Notes: generated by a model from the letters alone, not told the origin. Shown: positions 51,452 through 60,459, counted from the stretch's first letter. The stretch: 64,000 bases of DNA from Lujinxingia vulgaris (GCF_007997015.1 NZ_VOSM01000002.1:620001-684000); one strand, 5' to 3'. Numbers and translations: made by a program.

Positions 51452-52927
51452 TCACTGGCAGTTTCCGCTGGCTCCGGCGGAGCAGCAGGGGCCCGGTACG
51501 CTCTCCAGACACGTGCTTCCGCAGGTGTTACATCCTCGCGGTGTGGCCGCCCGCGTATCGCCAGTAGCGGTAAGTTCGCACTCGGATGCACCACAGGTCC
51601 ACTCGTGGCGCTCTTCAACGCCACACTCGCAAAGATCGTTGCCCTCGCAGCAGGCCACAAAGCTCGACTCCACAGGGTGCCACTCGTCGGGGCGCTGGGT
51701 GCAGTCTTCGCAGCTCTCGCAGCCGCAGCTGGTGTCGGTGTTCTCACACTGAGTCATGGTCACGCAGGACCCGCTGCTGCAGCTGGCGAAGTCGCATCCC
51801 GGGAAGACCTCGTTGGAGCAGGTGGTCCCATCGGTGGTGACGTTGCACGTCTCACTCTCCTGCTCGATCTCCACAGCGCATAGACCCGTCTCGGGGCTGC
51901 AGACTGCAACCTCACAGGTGCGTGTCTGCGTGCCTTCGAGCGCGCAGGTGCTGGCGGTCTGACACGACGAGTAGTCGCCGCAGCCATCGGCCGCGCAGGT
52001 CTCACAGCCGGTGCGCTGCACGTCGGTCTCGACCACGTCGTAGGCGCAGGAGGTGCCATCGCAGCGGTAGACGCGTCGCTCGCGGGGCTGGCACAGACAA
52101 CTCGCCGCGGCACCTCCCTCGTCACAGCAGGGAGTGGGGGCGGAGGTGGTGTACCAACCATCGAGCTCCGAGCAATCCTGGCAGCTCTCGCAACCGCAGC
52201 TGGCCGTTGTGCCATCGCAGATCGGGGTGCTGGCGCACTCGCCAGCCTCACAGCTTCCCACCGAGCAGGCGTCGACCGCCACGCAGCTCTCGCCGTCGGT
52301 GTCGCGCTCACAGATCTCGGTGCGCTCAAAAGGCTCCGCGCTCTCCACGCAGGCACCATCGACACAGGCCTGCCCCACGCAGGTCTGGGTGCGCTCGCCA
52401 GTCAACGCACAGCTCGACGCGTAGCCGCATTCGCTCGGGTCGTCGCACTGCGCCTCACAGGCCTCGCAGCCGCTGGCGCGGGTCTCAACGCCCAGAGAGA
52501 CCACCTCGCAGGTGCCTGCCTCGCAGCGAGGCTCAAAACGCTCGACATCCTGGCACATACAGCTCTGGCCGCTCTCACAGCAGGGGTAGGGCTGGCCGAC
52601 CTCTTCTTCATAGGGCTCGCCAGCGCAGCCCCCGCAGTCGATGGTGCGGGATTCGCCGCAGCCGTCGTCGACGGTCAGCGGGCCGCAGGCCACCTGGGCC
52701 TGCTCGCAGAGCGCCTCATCGCTGAGAGGTACGCAGGTATCCGCCGCATCGGCGTCGGAAAGTCCGCCATCCTCCGGAGACTCAATGTCGACCCAGAAGC
52801 CCCCTTCGCACCGCCTCGCCACCTCGATCTCCCCCTCGTTCTCGCAGCTCACCTGCGCCAGCTGCGGCGACTCAAACGCGCAGCTCGCCAGCAGCGCCGC
52901 CAACGCCGCGAGCAGGAGGGCGCGCAT
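51452..52927 (-). CDS. Cys-rich lipoprotein
   Basis: A 491-residue lipoprotein with a short signal and lipobox LLASC (Cys16). The mature part is very Cys-rich, with recurring blocks: 'CGCESCQDCS', 'CGCESCEDC', paired CC, and 'CEVCEVAV'-like spacing. The blocks suggest tandem disulfide-bonded repeats, each about 90-100 residues. No known fold is recognised; surface Cys-rich lipoproteins occur in myxobacteria-like genomes. An upstream in-frame ATG at 52975 is unlikely since it would disturb the signal. No close neighbours on its strand; 133 bp after (downstream of) the AsmA-GT51 start. Confidence 0.75.
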   Translation of the reverse strand: MRALLLAALAALLASCAFESPQLAQVSCENEGEIEVARRCEGGFWVDIESPEDGGLSDADAADTCVPLSDEALCEQAQVACGPLTVDDGCGESRTIDCGGCAGEPYEEEVGQPYPCCESGQSCMCQDVERFEPRCEAGTCEVVSLGVETRASGCEACEAQCDDPSECGYASSCALTGERTQTCVGQACVDGACVESAEPFERTEICERDTDGESCVAVDACSVGSCEAGECASTPICDGTTASCGCESCQDCSELDGWYTTSAPTPCCDEGGAAASCLCQPRERRVYRCDGTSCAYDVVETDVQRTGCETCAADGCGDYSSCQTASTCALEGTQTRTCEVAVCSPETGLCAVEIEQESETCNVTTDGTTCSNEVFPGCDFASCSSGSCVTMTQCENTDTSCGCESCEDCTQRPDEWHPVESSFVACCEGNDLCECGVEERHEWTCGASECELTATGDTRAATPRGCNTCGSTCLESVPGPCCSAGASGNCQ

Positions 52928-53253
52928 GGCCGCGGAAACGATGGGGCGGGTCGGACAGGTGCGTTGTGTTCGCATCGAAACTCCGTTCTTCGGGCAGCAG
53001 CAGGCCGCATCTCAGGCCTTGAGGGGAAATCATCACGGGCATCCAATGCGTTGACTCTAGCGAGCCTTACCCCGCTCGCCAAGCCACACGCACCTGTCAT
53101 GCAACCCGTTGCGACGATGGGCACGTTACCGCCCGGCGGGCGTTGGCACCCGCCGCCTTGACTTTTGGGGGGCTCAGGGCAATGTTCAGCGCCGATTCAG
53201 CCGCTCTGCGCGGCAGACTTTCGGGTACCCGACGACCTCCCAGGAGCGAGACC
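52928..53253. other. 326-bp divergent intergenic region
   Basis: No gene is supported. The Cys-rich lipoprotein (minus) and the phasin-like gene (plus) diverge here. TTGACT at 53158-53163 is a possible -35 element for the plus gene, but its -10 partner (AATGTT) is poor. A short inverted repeat (GGCGGG/CCCGCC) lies at about 53135-53155. Confidence 0.4.
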
Positions 53254-53544
53254 ATGGCCAGCTGGAAAGACGATCTCGTCAACAACGCGCTCAAGGCGCT
53301 GCAGAGCCCCACGGCGCAAAAGATCATGAACAACGAAAAGGTGCAAAAAGGCGTGAGCAAAGCCTTCCGCGCCTCCTTCGAGATTAAGAACGGCCTGGAT
53401 GAGAAGCGCGATGAGTTTGCCAAACGCTTCAACCTGGCCACCCGCGACGACCTGCGCACCATGAAGCGCGAGCTCGACCGCCTCAACCGTCAGGTCGACT
53501 CGCTCAAGCGTGCCCAGAAAAAGAACACCGATAATGAGGGCTGA
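53254..53544 (+). CDS. Small helical phasin-like protein
   Basis: A 96-residue soluble protein, mostly helical. Early helices 'NNALKALQSPTAQKIMNNEK' are followed by a charged segment 'LATRDDLRTMKRELDRLNRQ' (near 62-81), which resembles the coiled-coil tail of phasin/PHA granule-associated proteins. CAGGAGCGAGACC is a strong ribosome site, which fixes the start. It is followed 20 bp later by a secreted protein gene. Function inferred only from the helical pattern. Confidence 0.65.
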   Translation: MASWKDDLVNNALKALQSPTAQKIMNNEKVQKGVSKAFRASFEIKNGLDEKRDEFAKRFNLATRDDLRTMKRELDRLNRQVDSLKRAQKKNTDNEG

Positions 53545-53564
53545 ACCTGGCCCGGGTTGATGTG

Positions 53565-54188
53565 ATGCGACACCTCTCCACGATGATGCGTCTGGCCGCC
53601 GGCGCGCTGCTCGGGGGCACGCTGCTCCTGGCGGAGCCTGCGCCGGCCGAGGCCCACCTGGCGAACTTCGGTAGCTGGGAAATCACCCGGGGTTACCTCC
53701 AGGAGATCTTCCCCGACGCCACCGATTTTCTGCGCCGCCGCGACAGCTATACCGATGCCGAGGTCGCCCAGATCGAAGCGGAGCTGGGTTTTGAGCTTTA
53801 CCCCGAAGATCGCAACCCGGAGTTCTACATCGCCGTCGACGAGTCCTCCGGCAAACGTAAGTTTCTGGGCGTTGCGCTCTTTATCGATCCGCGCGTGGAG
53901 TCGCGACTTCTCGAAGGCAACGTGGTGCGGATTGAGGTTGGCATCGGCGTCGACGCCCGCGGTCGCGTCAAACGTGTGCGCCTGTTCGACTACCGCGGCG
54001 CGCGCGCGCTGACGCGAGCGGAGTTTCTCGACCAGCTGGTCGGCTTAAGCCTCAACGACTCCTTTGAGGTGGGGCCCGGTGAGGCCATCAAGCCGGTGGA
54101 AGAAGAGCCGATTGAGAGCCAGCTTGTGGCCAACGCCGCCCGCGAGGCGCTTTATCTCATGAAGGTCTCGCTGGGGCAGGGCGGCTGA
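53565..54188 (+). CDS. Secreted hypothetical, possibly FMN-bind-like
   Basis: A 207-residue protein with a signal peptide (about 1-29, cleavage near AEA-HL). The mature part is mixed alpha/beta. A strand pair 'VVRIEVGIGVDARGRVKRVR' (near 124-143) and a following helix of the 'FLDQLVGLSLNDSF' type resemble FMN-binding domain proteins that carry covalent FMN in electron chains. No canonical SGAT/S-type flavinylation motif is visible, so this is a guess. Located between the phasin-like gene and surE. A GTG at 53562 is an alternative start. Confidence 0.55.
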   Translation: MRHLSTMMRLAAGALLGGTLLLAEPAPAEAHLANFGSWEITRGYLQEIFPDATDFLRRRDSYTDAEVAQIEAELGFELYPEDRNPEFYIAVDESSGKRKFLGVALFIDPRVESRLLEGNVVRIEVGIGVDARGRVKRVRLFDYRGARALTRAEFLDQLVGLSLNDSFEVGPGEAIKPVEEEPIESQLVANAAREALYLMKVSLGQGG

Positions 54189-54267
54189 AGTTCCCGTCCG
54201 CCCCGGGCCGGCAACCGGCGACGCTCCATCCCCTCGCCATCCCTGTGTCCACATGTGAAGGATCCCC

Positions 54268-55068
54268 GTGACTCGCCCCCTGATTCTCGTCTCCAACGAC
54301 GATGGCATTGATGCGACCGGCATCAACATCCTGGCCGACGCCATGTCCGACCTTGGTGAGGTCTGGGTCGTGGCGCCCGCCACCGAGCAGAGCGCGGTGA
54401 GCGGGGCTATCAGCCTGCGCCAGCCCCTGCGCATCGATGAGCGCGCGCCGGGCCGTCTTGCGGTCAGTGGCACCCCGACGGACTGCGTCTACATCGCGCT
54501 CAACCACGCGCTGCCACGGCGGCCCGATCTCTGTGTCAGCGGCATCAACCACGGCGCAAACCTGGGCGATGATGTCCTCTACAGCGGTACAGTGGCCGCG
54601 GCGATTGAAGCGACGCTCTCAGATGTGCCCTCGATCGCGTTCAGCCAGGCCGGCCGCGGGGCGATGAACGCCGAGCTGCTCGCCACCTGGGCGCGCCGCA
54701 TCGCCGCAGGCGCCCTCAAAGAAGGCATGCCGCGGGCCTCCTTTCTCAACGTGAACTTTCCTCCCGAGCTGAGCGGGAGCTCCGGCGTGCGCGTGAGCAA
54801 GCTGGGCCGGCGAAACTACGGCCGCCAGGTCGTCGCCAAAGAAGATCCGCGACACCTGCCCTACTACTGGTTGGGTGGCTCCGAGCTGGGCTTTGATGAT
54901 ATGCCCGGCAGCGACTGCAACGTGGTGGCCGAAGGCCATATCAGTTTAAGCCCGGTCGACCTCGACCTGACCCATTACCGATTCCTCAACGAGCTGCGTC
55001 AGTGGGACGCGCTCCAACCTCTCACCGACCCCCGTTTGGACGGTTCCCCCGGAGACACCGATGTCTGA
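54268..55068 (+). CDS. surE: 5'/3'-nucleotidase SurE
   Basis: A 266-residue SurE, a cytoplasmic metal-dependent nucleotidase (stationary-phase survival). The metal site is visible: 'ILVSNDDGIDATG' (Asp11, Asp12), 'EQSAVSGAIS' Ser and 'GINHGANLGDDVLYSGTVAA' Asn. Standard family length. GTG start with AAGGATCCCC upstream. The stop overlaps apt by 8 bp, so the two nucleotide-salvage genes are probably coupled. Confidence 0.93.
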   Translation: MTRPLILVSNDDGIDATGINILADAMSDLGEVWVVAPATEQSAVSGAISLRQPLRIDERAPGRLAVSGTPTDCVYIALNHALPRRPDLCVSGINHGANLGDDVLYSGTVAAAIEATLSDVPSIAFSQAGRGAMNAELLATWARRIAAGALKEGMPRASFLNVNFPPELSGSSGVRVSKLGRRNYGRQVVAKEDPRHLPYYWLGGSELGFDDMPGSDCNVVAEGHISLSPVDLDLTHYRFLNELRQWDALQPLTDPRLDGSPGDTDV

Positions 55069-55588
55069 TCTCGCCAGCAAAGTTCGCAGCACCCTGCGCG
55101 ATGTGCCCGACTTCCCCAAAGAGGGCATCGTCTTTAAAGACATCACCCCGGTGCTCTCCGATGGGATGCTCTTTCGCGAGATCATTGAAGCCTGGCGCGA
55201 GCGTTACGCTGCGCAAAACATCAGCGCGATCGTCGGCATTGAGAGCCGCGGCTTTATCTTCGGCGCGGCGCTGGCTCACGCCCTGGGCGTGGGGCTGACC
55301 CTGGTGCGTAAACCCGGAAAGCTCCCTTACAAGCGCATTGGCGTCGACTACACCCTGGAGTACGGCACCGACCGCGTCGAGATGCACACCGATGCGCTCG
55401 CGCCCGGCGACCGTGTCGTGGTCGTCGACGACCTGCTGGCGACCGGCGGCACCTGTGGCGCCACCATCGCCCTGGTGCAGGAGCTTGGCGCGGTGGTGGT
55501 GGAGTGTGCCTTCCTGGTGGAGCTGGGCTTTCTGGAGGGCTCCAAACGCCTTCATGGCGTGCCCTACCATGCGCTGACCGTCTTCTGA
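55061..55588 (+). CDS. apt: Adenine phosphoribosyltransferase
   Basis: A 175-residue Apt, making AMP from adenine and PRPP. Family markers: 'DFPKEGIVFKDITPVLSDG' near 18-36, 'GIESRGFIFGAAL' near 61-73, and the PRPP loop 'RVVVVDDLLATGGTCGA' near 120-136. Overlaps surE by 8 bp. A strong terminator follows 62 bp later. Confidence 0.95.
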   Translation: MSDLASKVRSTLRDVPDFPKEGIVFKDITPVLSDGMLFREIIEAWRERYAAQNISAIVGIESRGFIFGAALAHALGVGLTLVRKPGKLPYKRIGVDYTLEYGTDRVEMHTDALAPGDRVVVVDDLLATGGTCGATIALVQELGAVVVECAFLVELGFLEGSKRLHGVPYHALTVF

Positions 55589-55650
55589 GCTCGGGAGATC
55601 GCCATTGGGGGGCGCCGAAAGCGCGCCCCCTCACTCCGCGCAAAACTCAA

Positions 55651-55682
55651 AACCCGCCTTGCCCGCGCAAGGCGGGTTTTTT
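55651..55682 (+). terminator. Rho-independent terminator
   Basis: Stem AACCCGCCTTG-CCCGCG-CAAGGCGGGTT with T-tract to 55682, 62 bp after apt. It ends the surE-apt unit. Confidence 0.88.
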
Positions 55683-55805
55683 GGTGGTAGAGCGCACCTG
55701 TTGTGTAAATAAATGTTAAGTCACGCAAAAGTCCCGTTCAGCACCCGATAACAGACGAGAGCCCGATGGTCGGGCTGTGGGATTTCTCTGGTGTTGGGAG
55801 GCGAG

Positions 55806-57266
55806 ATGCGATCAGCGGTGGCGTGGGTGTTGGCGGTGGGGGTGGTGGGTTTGGTGCAGAGCTTCGCCGGCGGGGCGCAGGCCCAGGTCGAGCCCTGGGC
55901 ACCGACTGCTGAGACCCGGGCCCGGGTGACCGTGGTCTCCCTCCTTACGTACGAGGAGGACCTGGAGGCGGCGCAGGCGGCAGCCGAGCTCTTGCGCTCC
56001 TGGTCGTCGGTGCAGGTCGTGGATGACTACCACGGGCTTCCCGACATCTCGCCGGAGTATCGCGACGAGATCATCACGTGGGCTGAGGCCGCCGAGCATG
56101 CGTACTTTTATGAGGGAGCGCAGGCCGCAGCCGCCATGCTCGATGGCCGGGTGCAACGCATGCTCGATGTGCCTGAAGCGTGGGGGGGCGACATGGACGC
56201 GGCCGTGTTCGTGCGGAGCGCGGGGCTCTACCTGGCGCGAGCGCTTCTGGATATGGGGCATAAGGAGCGCGCCCAACACCTGATCGAGCGACTTGCCTAT
56301 ACCTTTGTGGCGCGATCCATTCTCACAAGGCGCTGGCCCCCGGAAGTTGCTGAGATGTGGGAGGTTGCCCGCCAGAAGCTCGCTACCTACGAGACAACCC
56401 TCACCATCAACGTGCAAGACCACTGGGATTGTCCGGTACTTGTATTCGGCCAAAAGGTGGGAGTGTCGAGACTTCGCGTCAAGCCCGGGCAGCGCTACGT
56501 CTTCTCAGCCGACTGCGGAGGAGAGACGGTTCTTGGGGAAGCCGCCTGGAGCGTGGGCGGATTCACCCCGGGAGAGCATAGCGTGGGATACTGGCCGTCT
56601 GCCCACCCGGGAATACATGTTGGCGCTGAGGATATGCGCTCCATGGCCAACACGCGTCAGGTGGATGAGATCGTGCTTCTGGGAACTGGCGACTACTGCG
56701 GCCCGATCGAGTCGATCAAAGAGGGGCAGGCGTGTCTGTGGAGCGCCACAGTGGATGACGAATACAACGCGGTGCTGATCGATTTTAACGACACGCAGGC
56801 CGCACATCGCGCACTCGGAGCGGTACTGCCCGAGCTCTACGAAGCCGCGGGCGACCCGGGGCGGCCCGATCCGGTTGCGCTTTCTCCCGCCCCATCTTCC
56901 CCCGGTCCCGTCGCGTGGGCTGCCCCCACCACCCTGATGCTCGCCGGGGGCGCCTGGCTCGGTTACACGCTGATGGCGCAACATCGCTACAACTGCTCGG
57001 CGCAAACCGGCGGTGACTCCTGGGTGAGCTGCGAGTCTACACAGGCGATGGACTTCACCTCGGAAGAAGAGCGTCTCGCACGCTCGCGCTCGCTCAATCT
57101 TCATCGCCTGGGTGCCGGCATCACGCTGGGGGTCGGAGCCGCGGTGCTCGGAGCGCTCATCATCGACGGCGTGGGCCATGACGCACACCCGCAAGGCTCA
57201 ATGTCGGGATTCGACGTGAGCGTAGGGCCGGACGGGACAACGCTGGGGTGGGGAGGGCGTTTCTAG
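55806..57266 (+). CDS. Envelope hypothetical with hydrophobic hairpin
   Basis: A 486-residue protein with a signal peptide (about 1-26, cleavage near AQA-QV) and an alpha-helical N-terminal half (about 40-200). A beta-rich middle follows ('TTLTINVQDHWDCPVLVFGQ', near 197-216). A TM (about 372-390) and a second (about 438-460) form a hairpin, with tail 'DGTTLGWGGRF' at the end. The hairpin/tail layout matches the genes at 28165 and 35431. GGGAGGCGAG before ATG 55806 sets the start. Convergent with the SURF1 gene 38 bp later. No family recognised. Confidence 0.7.
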   Translation: MRSAVAWVLAVGVVGLVQSFAGGAQAQVEPWAPTAETRARVTVVSLLTYEEDLEAAQAAAELLRSWSSVQVVDDYHGLPDISPEYRDEIITWAEAAEHAYFYEGAQAAAAMLDGRVQRMLDVPEAWGGDMDAAVFVRSAGLYLARALLDMGHKERAQHLIERLAYTFVARSILTRRWPPEVAEMWEVARQKLATYETTLTINVQDHWDCPVLVFGQKVGVSRLRVKPGQRYVFSADCGGETVLGEAAWSVGGFTPGEHSVGYWPSAHPGIHVGAEDMRSMANTRQVDEIVLLGTGDYCGPIESIKEGQACLWSATVDDEYNAVLIDFNDTQAAHRALGAVLPELYEAAGDPGRPDPVALSPAPSSPGPVAWAAPTTLMLAGGAWLGYTLMAQHRYNCSAQTGGDSWVSCESTQAMDFTSEEERLARSRSLNLHRLGAGITLGVGAAVLGALIIDGVGHDAHPQGSMSGFDVSVGPDGTTLGWGGRF

Positions 57267-57304
57267 CTGGCGAGGCAGGGGGGAACCGCACCGCATGCGA
57301 CGAG

Positions 57305-58108
57305 TCAGGAATGCGAATCAACCTGCCCGTCTTCACGAGGCGCCATCGCGTGCGCTTTGAGCGCCCCGAAGCCAGCCGCGACATAGATCGCGATAAGCGC
57401 GACTGCCAGGCTGTACCAGGTCAGGGCATAACCGAAATGCTTCTCGGCGGTCAGGTAGGGCTCGGTGATATGCGCGTAGCTGGCGATGGGGTATGGCGAG
57501 CCGGAGTGATCTTCGGAGAGCGTCACGATGACGGCACGCGAGGGCGTGGGAGCCTCGATGGCCTGGTGCATACCTTCGGTGTCGTAGGAGTCCCAGAAGA
57601 CCAGTGTGGTGTCGCGCTCTCCCTTCTTCAGGGCATCTCGTGTGGGTGTGTCGGCTACGACGTAGTCCAGGTAGTGAACAAGACCATGCAGCTTCTGCTC
57701 GCCAGCGGTGCCTGCGATGATCGCAGAAGCCGTGGCCTCACCTTTCTCATAAGGAAGCCAACCCCGGTTCACCAGCACGGCCTCTCCGCTCTCCATTACC
57801 AGCGGGCTGACCAGCCAGTAGCCCGGTTTCCCCTGATAAATGCGATGCTTGATCAGAAAGGAGGGCTCGGCGGCAAACTCCCCACGCAAGGTCACCGGGT
57901 GAAAGTCCAGCTCGCCACTGTTGAGAGCGTCGAGGGAGGTGACGGCGCGTGGCGTTGCGTCGGCCAGCGCATCCTGCTGCGACTCGGCAGCGGACTTCTC
58001 CTGGTAGCGGATGCTCTGCCAGGTGCCCAGCCACACCAGGATCGCAAGGCCCAGGAGTGCGAAGAGCGTGGCGACTACCCCCGGTGCTTTAAAACGACGG
58101 GATGCCAT
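57305..58108 (-). CDS. SURF1 cytochrome oxidase assembly protein
   Basis: A 267-residue SURF1-family protein with two TMs (about 11-29 and 233-251). The periplasmic domain shows the family motifs 'WLGTWQSIRYQEK' near 27-39 and 'VLVNRGWLPYE', plus a tail 'YALTWYSLAVALIAIYVAAG'. SURF1 helps insert heme a into oxidase subunit I. The ATG overlaps the upstream 56-residue gene's stop (TGATG). Last gene of the assembly unit ctaB-ctaG-small-SURF1, convergent with the upstream plus-strand gene. Confidence 0.92.
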   Translation of the reverse strand: MASRRFKAPGVVATLFALLGLAILVWLGTWQSIRYQEKSAAESQQDALADATPRAVTSLDALNSGELDFHPVTLRGEFAAEPSFLIKHRIYQGKPGYWLVSPLVMESGEAVLVNRGWLPYEKGEATASAIIAGTAGEQKLHGLVHYLDYVVADTPTRDALKKGERDTTLVFWDSYDTEGMHQAIEAPTPSRAVIVTLSEDHSGSPYPIASYAHITEPYLTAEKHFGYALTWYSLAVALIAIYVAAGFGALKAHAMAPREDGQVDSHS

Positions 58109-58278
58109 CAAGGACCAAAGAGCTGGTGACGGGTGCCCACGAGGATCATGATCAGCACAAGCACGGTGATGATGATCGCGGTGAGACGATTACGACGCCG
58201 AGTCTCATCATCGACCTGAAATGCGCCCGGCCGGGGGACTGAGTCTTCGGTCGATTTAGCGGGTTGCTCATCGCTCAT
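58108..58278 (-). CDS. 56-residue single-TM oxidase-locus protein
   Basis: A short frame: 'MSDEQPAKSTEDSVPRPGAF', a basic RRRNR stretch, one TM 'LTAIIITVLVLIMILVG' (about 33-49) and 'TRHQLFGP'. It is joined by TGATG overlaps to ctaG upstream and SURF1 downstream, so all three are translationally coupled. Small membrane proteins at this position (CoxF-like) are known in oxidase clusters; identity is by position only. Confidence 0.75.
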   Translation of the reverse strand: MSDEQPAKSTEDSVPRPGAFQVDDETRRRNRLTAIIITVLVLIMILVGTRHQLFGP

Positions 58279-58865
58279 CACTTCTCTCGACTGGCGCGGG
58301 TCATGGAGCTGTCGGCGCTGAAGAAGGTGTAAGCCAGGGTGACCTCGGTCACGTGTTCGGGCAACTCCGGGTCAAACCAGAAGTAGAGCGGCAGCTCGTA
58401 CTTCGACTCCCCGTCGATGGTTTGCTCCACGAAACAGAAGCACTCGATCTTCTTAAAGTAGGGCGCAGCCTCGGGCGGGTTGATGTCGTAGACCGCTTTT
58501 CCCTTCACCGGATAGGGCGCGTTGTTATACGCGGTGAAGCTCACCAGGCGCTTCTCGCCGGGGTGAACCGTGGCGTGCTTCTCGGCGACGTTGAAAGACC
58601 AGGGCAGCTGGCGCTCAACATTGGTCGCGAAACGCACGCGAATCTGGCGGCTTTCATCGACCACCACACCCTCGTAGGAGTCGGCCTCGCCATTAAAATA
58701 GGCCGAACCGCCCGGATCGGTCTGTGCGCAGACCCAGCGGTAGAGGGGAATGGACGCAAATCCCAGAACGAACATCCCGACGATGACGCCGATAAACCAC
58801 TTGCCAAGTCGGGCGTTTTTCTCGGCCATCTCCGAGGTGGGAACGTTATGCGGTGAGCTCGCCAT
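58278..58865 (-). CDS. ctaG: Cytochrome c oxidase assembly protein CtaG/Cox11
   Basis: A 195-residue Cox11-type copper chaperone that delivers CuB to subunit I. One TM (about 23-43). The copper-binding motif is ECFCFVEQ (near 141-148, CxC form), followed by 'YFWFDPELP'. 'AYNNAPYPVKGKAVYDINPP' resembles the family. ATG 58865 has CCCGGAGTGCC upstream. It overlaps the small gene by TGATG. Confidence 0.94.
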   Translation of the reverse strand: MASSPHNVPTSEMAEKNARLGKWFIGVIVGMFVLGFASIPLYRWVCAQTDPGGSAYFNGEADSYEGVVVDESRQIRVRFATNVERQLPWSFNVAEKHATVHPGEKRLVSFTAYNNAPYPVKGKAVYDINPPEAAPYFKKIECFCFVEQTIDGESKYELPLYFWFDPELPEHVTEVTLAYTFFSADSSMTRASREK

Positions 58866-58881
58866 CAGAGGCACTCCGGGC

Positions 58882-59895
58882 TCAGGGGGTCGAGGTCAGC
58901 ACGGGCGCTGAGGCGCTGTTGTGCAGGCGACGAATCTCATCGATGTCCTGCTCCGCGCGCATGCGATCGGCATCGCGCTCGATCGCCGCCAGGTAGTGAC
59001 GCTCGGTGAAGTAATGGGTCTGGAGGCTGTCGAAGGACATCGCCGCGAAGAGCAGACCCAGGTAGATGATCGAAAAGGCAAAGGTGCGTTTGGCCCAGTA
59101 GTCGGTGGTATCAAACGCAGCGCGGATGCAGCAGTAGGTAAAGCCGGCACCAAGAATGACCGCGGCCACAAGATAGATCAGGCCCACATCACCGGTCAGG
59201 CTCAGCGCCAGTGAGGTTCCCAGCAGAAGCAGCATGTAGATGAGCATCTGCAGCTTGGTGGTGTGATGGCCGCGCACGTTGGGCATCATCGGCACGTTGG
59301 CCTTGCCGTACTCGACGTCTTTATAGAGCGCCAGCGCCCAGAAATGCGGCGGGGTCCAGAAGAAGACAATCGCGAAGATAAGCCATGCCGTCAGGCTCAA
59401 CTCGCCGGTGACCGCCGCCCAGCCGATAAGCGCCGGGAAGGCGCCGGCAGCACCGCCAATGACGATGTTCTGCGGGGTGCTGCGCTTGAGCCACATCGTG
59501 TAAATGACCGCATAATAGGCGTGTCCGGCGATGCCCATCAGCGCGGCGAGCGGGTTGACCAGGAAGGTCAGGATCAGCACAGCGCCCAGGCCCAGAGCTC
59601 CCGAGAAGAGCAGGGCGTGGGCGGGCTTAATCGTGCCCACAACCAGCGGTCGGTGCGCCGTTCGGCCCATCAGCCCGTCGATGTCCTGATCCCAGACCAT
59701 GTTGATGGTGTTGGCGCTGCCGCAGATCATCACGGTGCCCAGCGTCGCCCAGATGGCGGTCCACAGGTCGGGCACGCCCCCGGCGGCGACCAGCATCGTG
59801 CAGAACTGCGTGATCACCAGCAGGCGAAGAATGCCCGGCTTGGTCAGCTGCGCAAACTCGCGCGCCAGAAAAAGAAAACGTTGAACGCCATGCAT
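58882..59895 (-). CDS. ctaB: Protoheme IX farnesyltransferase (heme O synthase)
   Basis: A 337-residue, multi-TM UbiA-family enzyme. It attaches a farnesyl group to heme b, giving heme o for the oxidase. The two Asp-rich motifs are present: 'ANTINMVWDQDIDGLMGRTA' (near 62-81) and 'YKDVEYGKANVPMMPNVRG'. 'KPGILRLLVITQFCTMLVAA' starts TM1. The ATG at 59895 is chosen because the longer start (59958) adds 21 polar residues. It follows the oxidase operon terminator by 137 bp and heads the assembly gene unit. Confidence 0.93.
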   Translation of the reverse strand: MHGVQRFLFLAREFAQLTKPGILRLLVITQFCTMLVAAGGVPDLWTAIWATLGTVMICGSANTINMVWDQDIDGLMGRTAHRPLVVGTIKPAHALLFSGALGLGAVLILTFLVNPLAALMGIAGHAYYAVIYTMWLKRSTPQNIVIGGAAGAFPALIGWAAVTGELSLTAWLIFAIVFFWTPPHFWALALYKDVEYGKANVPMMPNVRGHHTTKLQMLIYMLLLLGTSLALSLTGDVGLIYLVAAVILGAGFTYCCIRAAFDTTDYWAKRTFAFSIIYLGLLFAAMSFDSLQTHYFTERHYLAAIERDADRMRAEQDIDEIRRLHNSASAPVLTSTP

Positions 59896-60031
59896 CGGCC
59901 AGACTCTTAGAAGGGGGGTAGAGCGGGAGGGATCCGGGCTGATAATTGGAAAGCCCACAGCGCCGCAAACTAATCATGCGCAGCGGTGACTTTCAAGCCA
60001 AGAGGGCAAATTGTCGCGATGTTCGACGCAT

Positions 60032-60074
60032 AAAAAAACACCCCGCGGCTTCCTGTGTAGAAAGCGCGGGGTGT
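60032..60074 (-). terminator. Rho-independent terminator after the cox genes
   Basis: On the minus strand: stem CACCCCGCG with CGCGGGGTG after a 17-nt loop, then seven T. It ends coxB-A-C-D, 47 bp after coxD, and separates it from ctaB. Confidence 0.8.
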
Positions 60075-60120
60075 GGGATGCCCTGAACCCTCCGACGAAA
60101 GTGTCGGAGGCCTCCTACGA

Positions 60121-60459
60121 TCAGCCCCCGTTCCAGGGGAAGATGCCGATCGTCAAAAAGAGCGAGAAGAGGAAGGGCGCGCATGCAATCAGGATGATCG
60201 AGGGGCGCTCCGCGATCAGGTGCATGTAGTACCAGGCGACCATCCAGGTCTTCACCAGCGCCAGGCTGATGAGCGAGATCACAACAAAGGGGCGCGAGAA
60301 CTGAAAGCTCAGTCCGACGATCTCCGGCTCGGGGATGACCACCTCGACCAGGGTCAGGATGAGCAGCGCCAGCCAAACCCACATGTACTGGCTGTAGAGG
60401 AAGTCAAACCCCCAGCCCCAGCCCGCATTCGGATCACTCGTTGCGTCGTGAGAAGCCAT
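60121..60459 (-). CDS. Cytochrome c oxidase subunit IV
   Basis: A 112-residue membrane protein with three TMs (about 25-43, 52-72 and 87-105), matching prokaryotic subunit IV/CyoD: 'LILTLVEVVIPEPEIVG' and 'KTWMVAWYYMHLIAERPSII'. This small subunit aids assembly and stability of subunit I. AGGACTTTGAC precedes the ATG. 52 bp after coxC. Confidence 0.9.
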   Translation of the reverse strand: MASHDATSDPNAGWGWGFDFLYSQYMWVWLALLILTLVEVVIPEPEIVGLSFQFSRPFVVISLISLALVKTWMVAWYYMHLIAERPSIILIACAPFLFSLFLTIGIFPWNGG

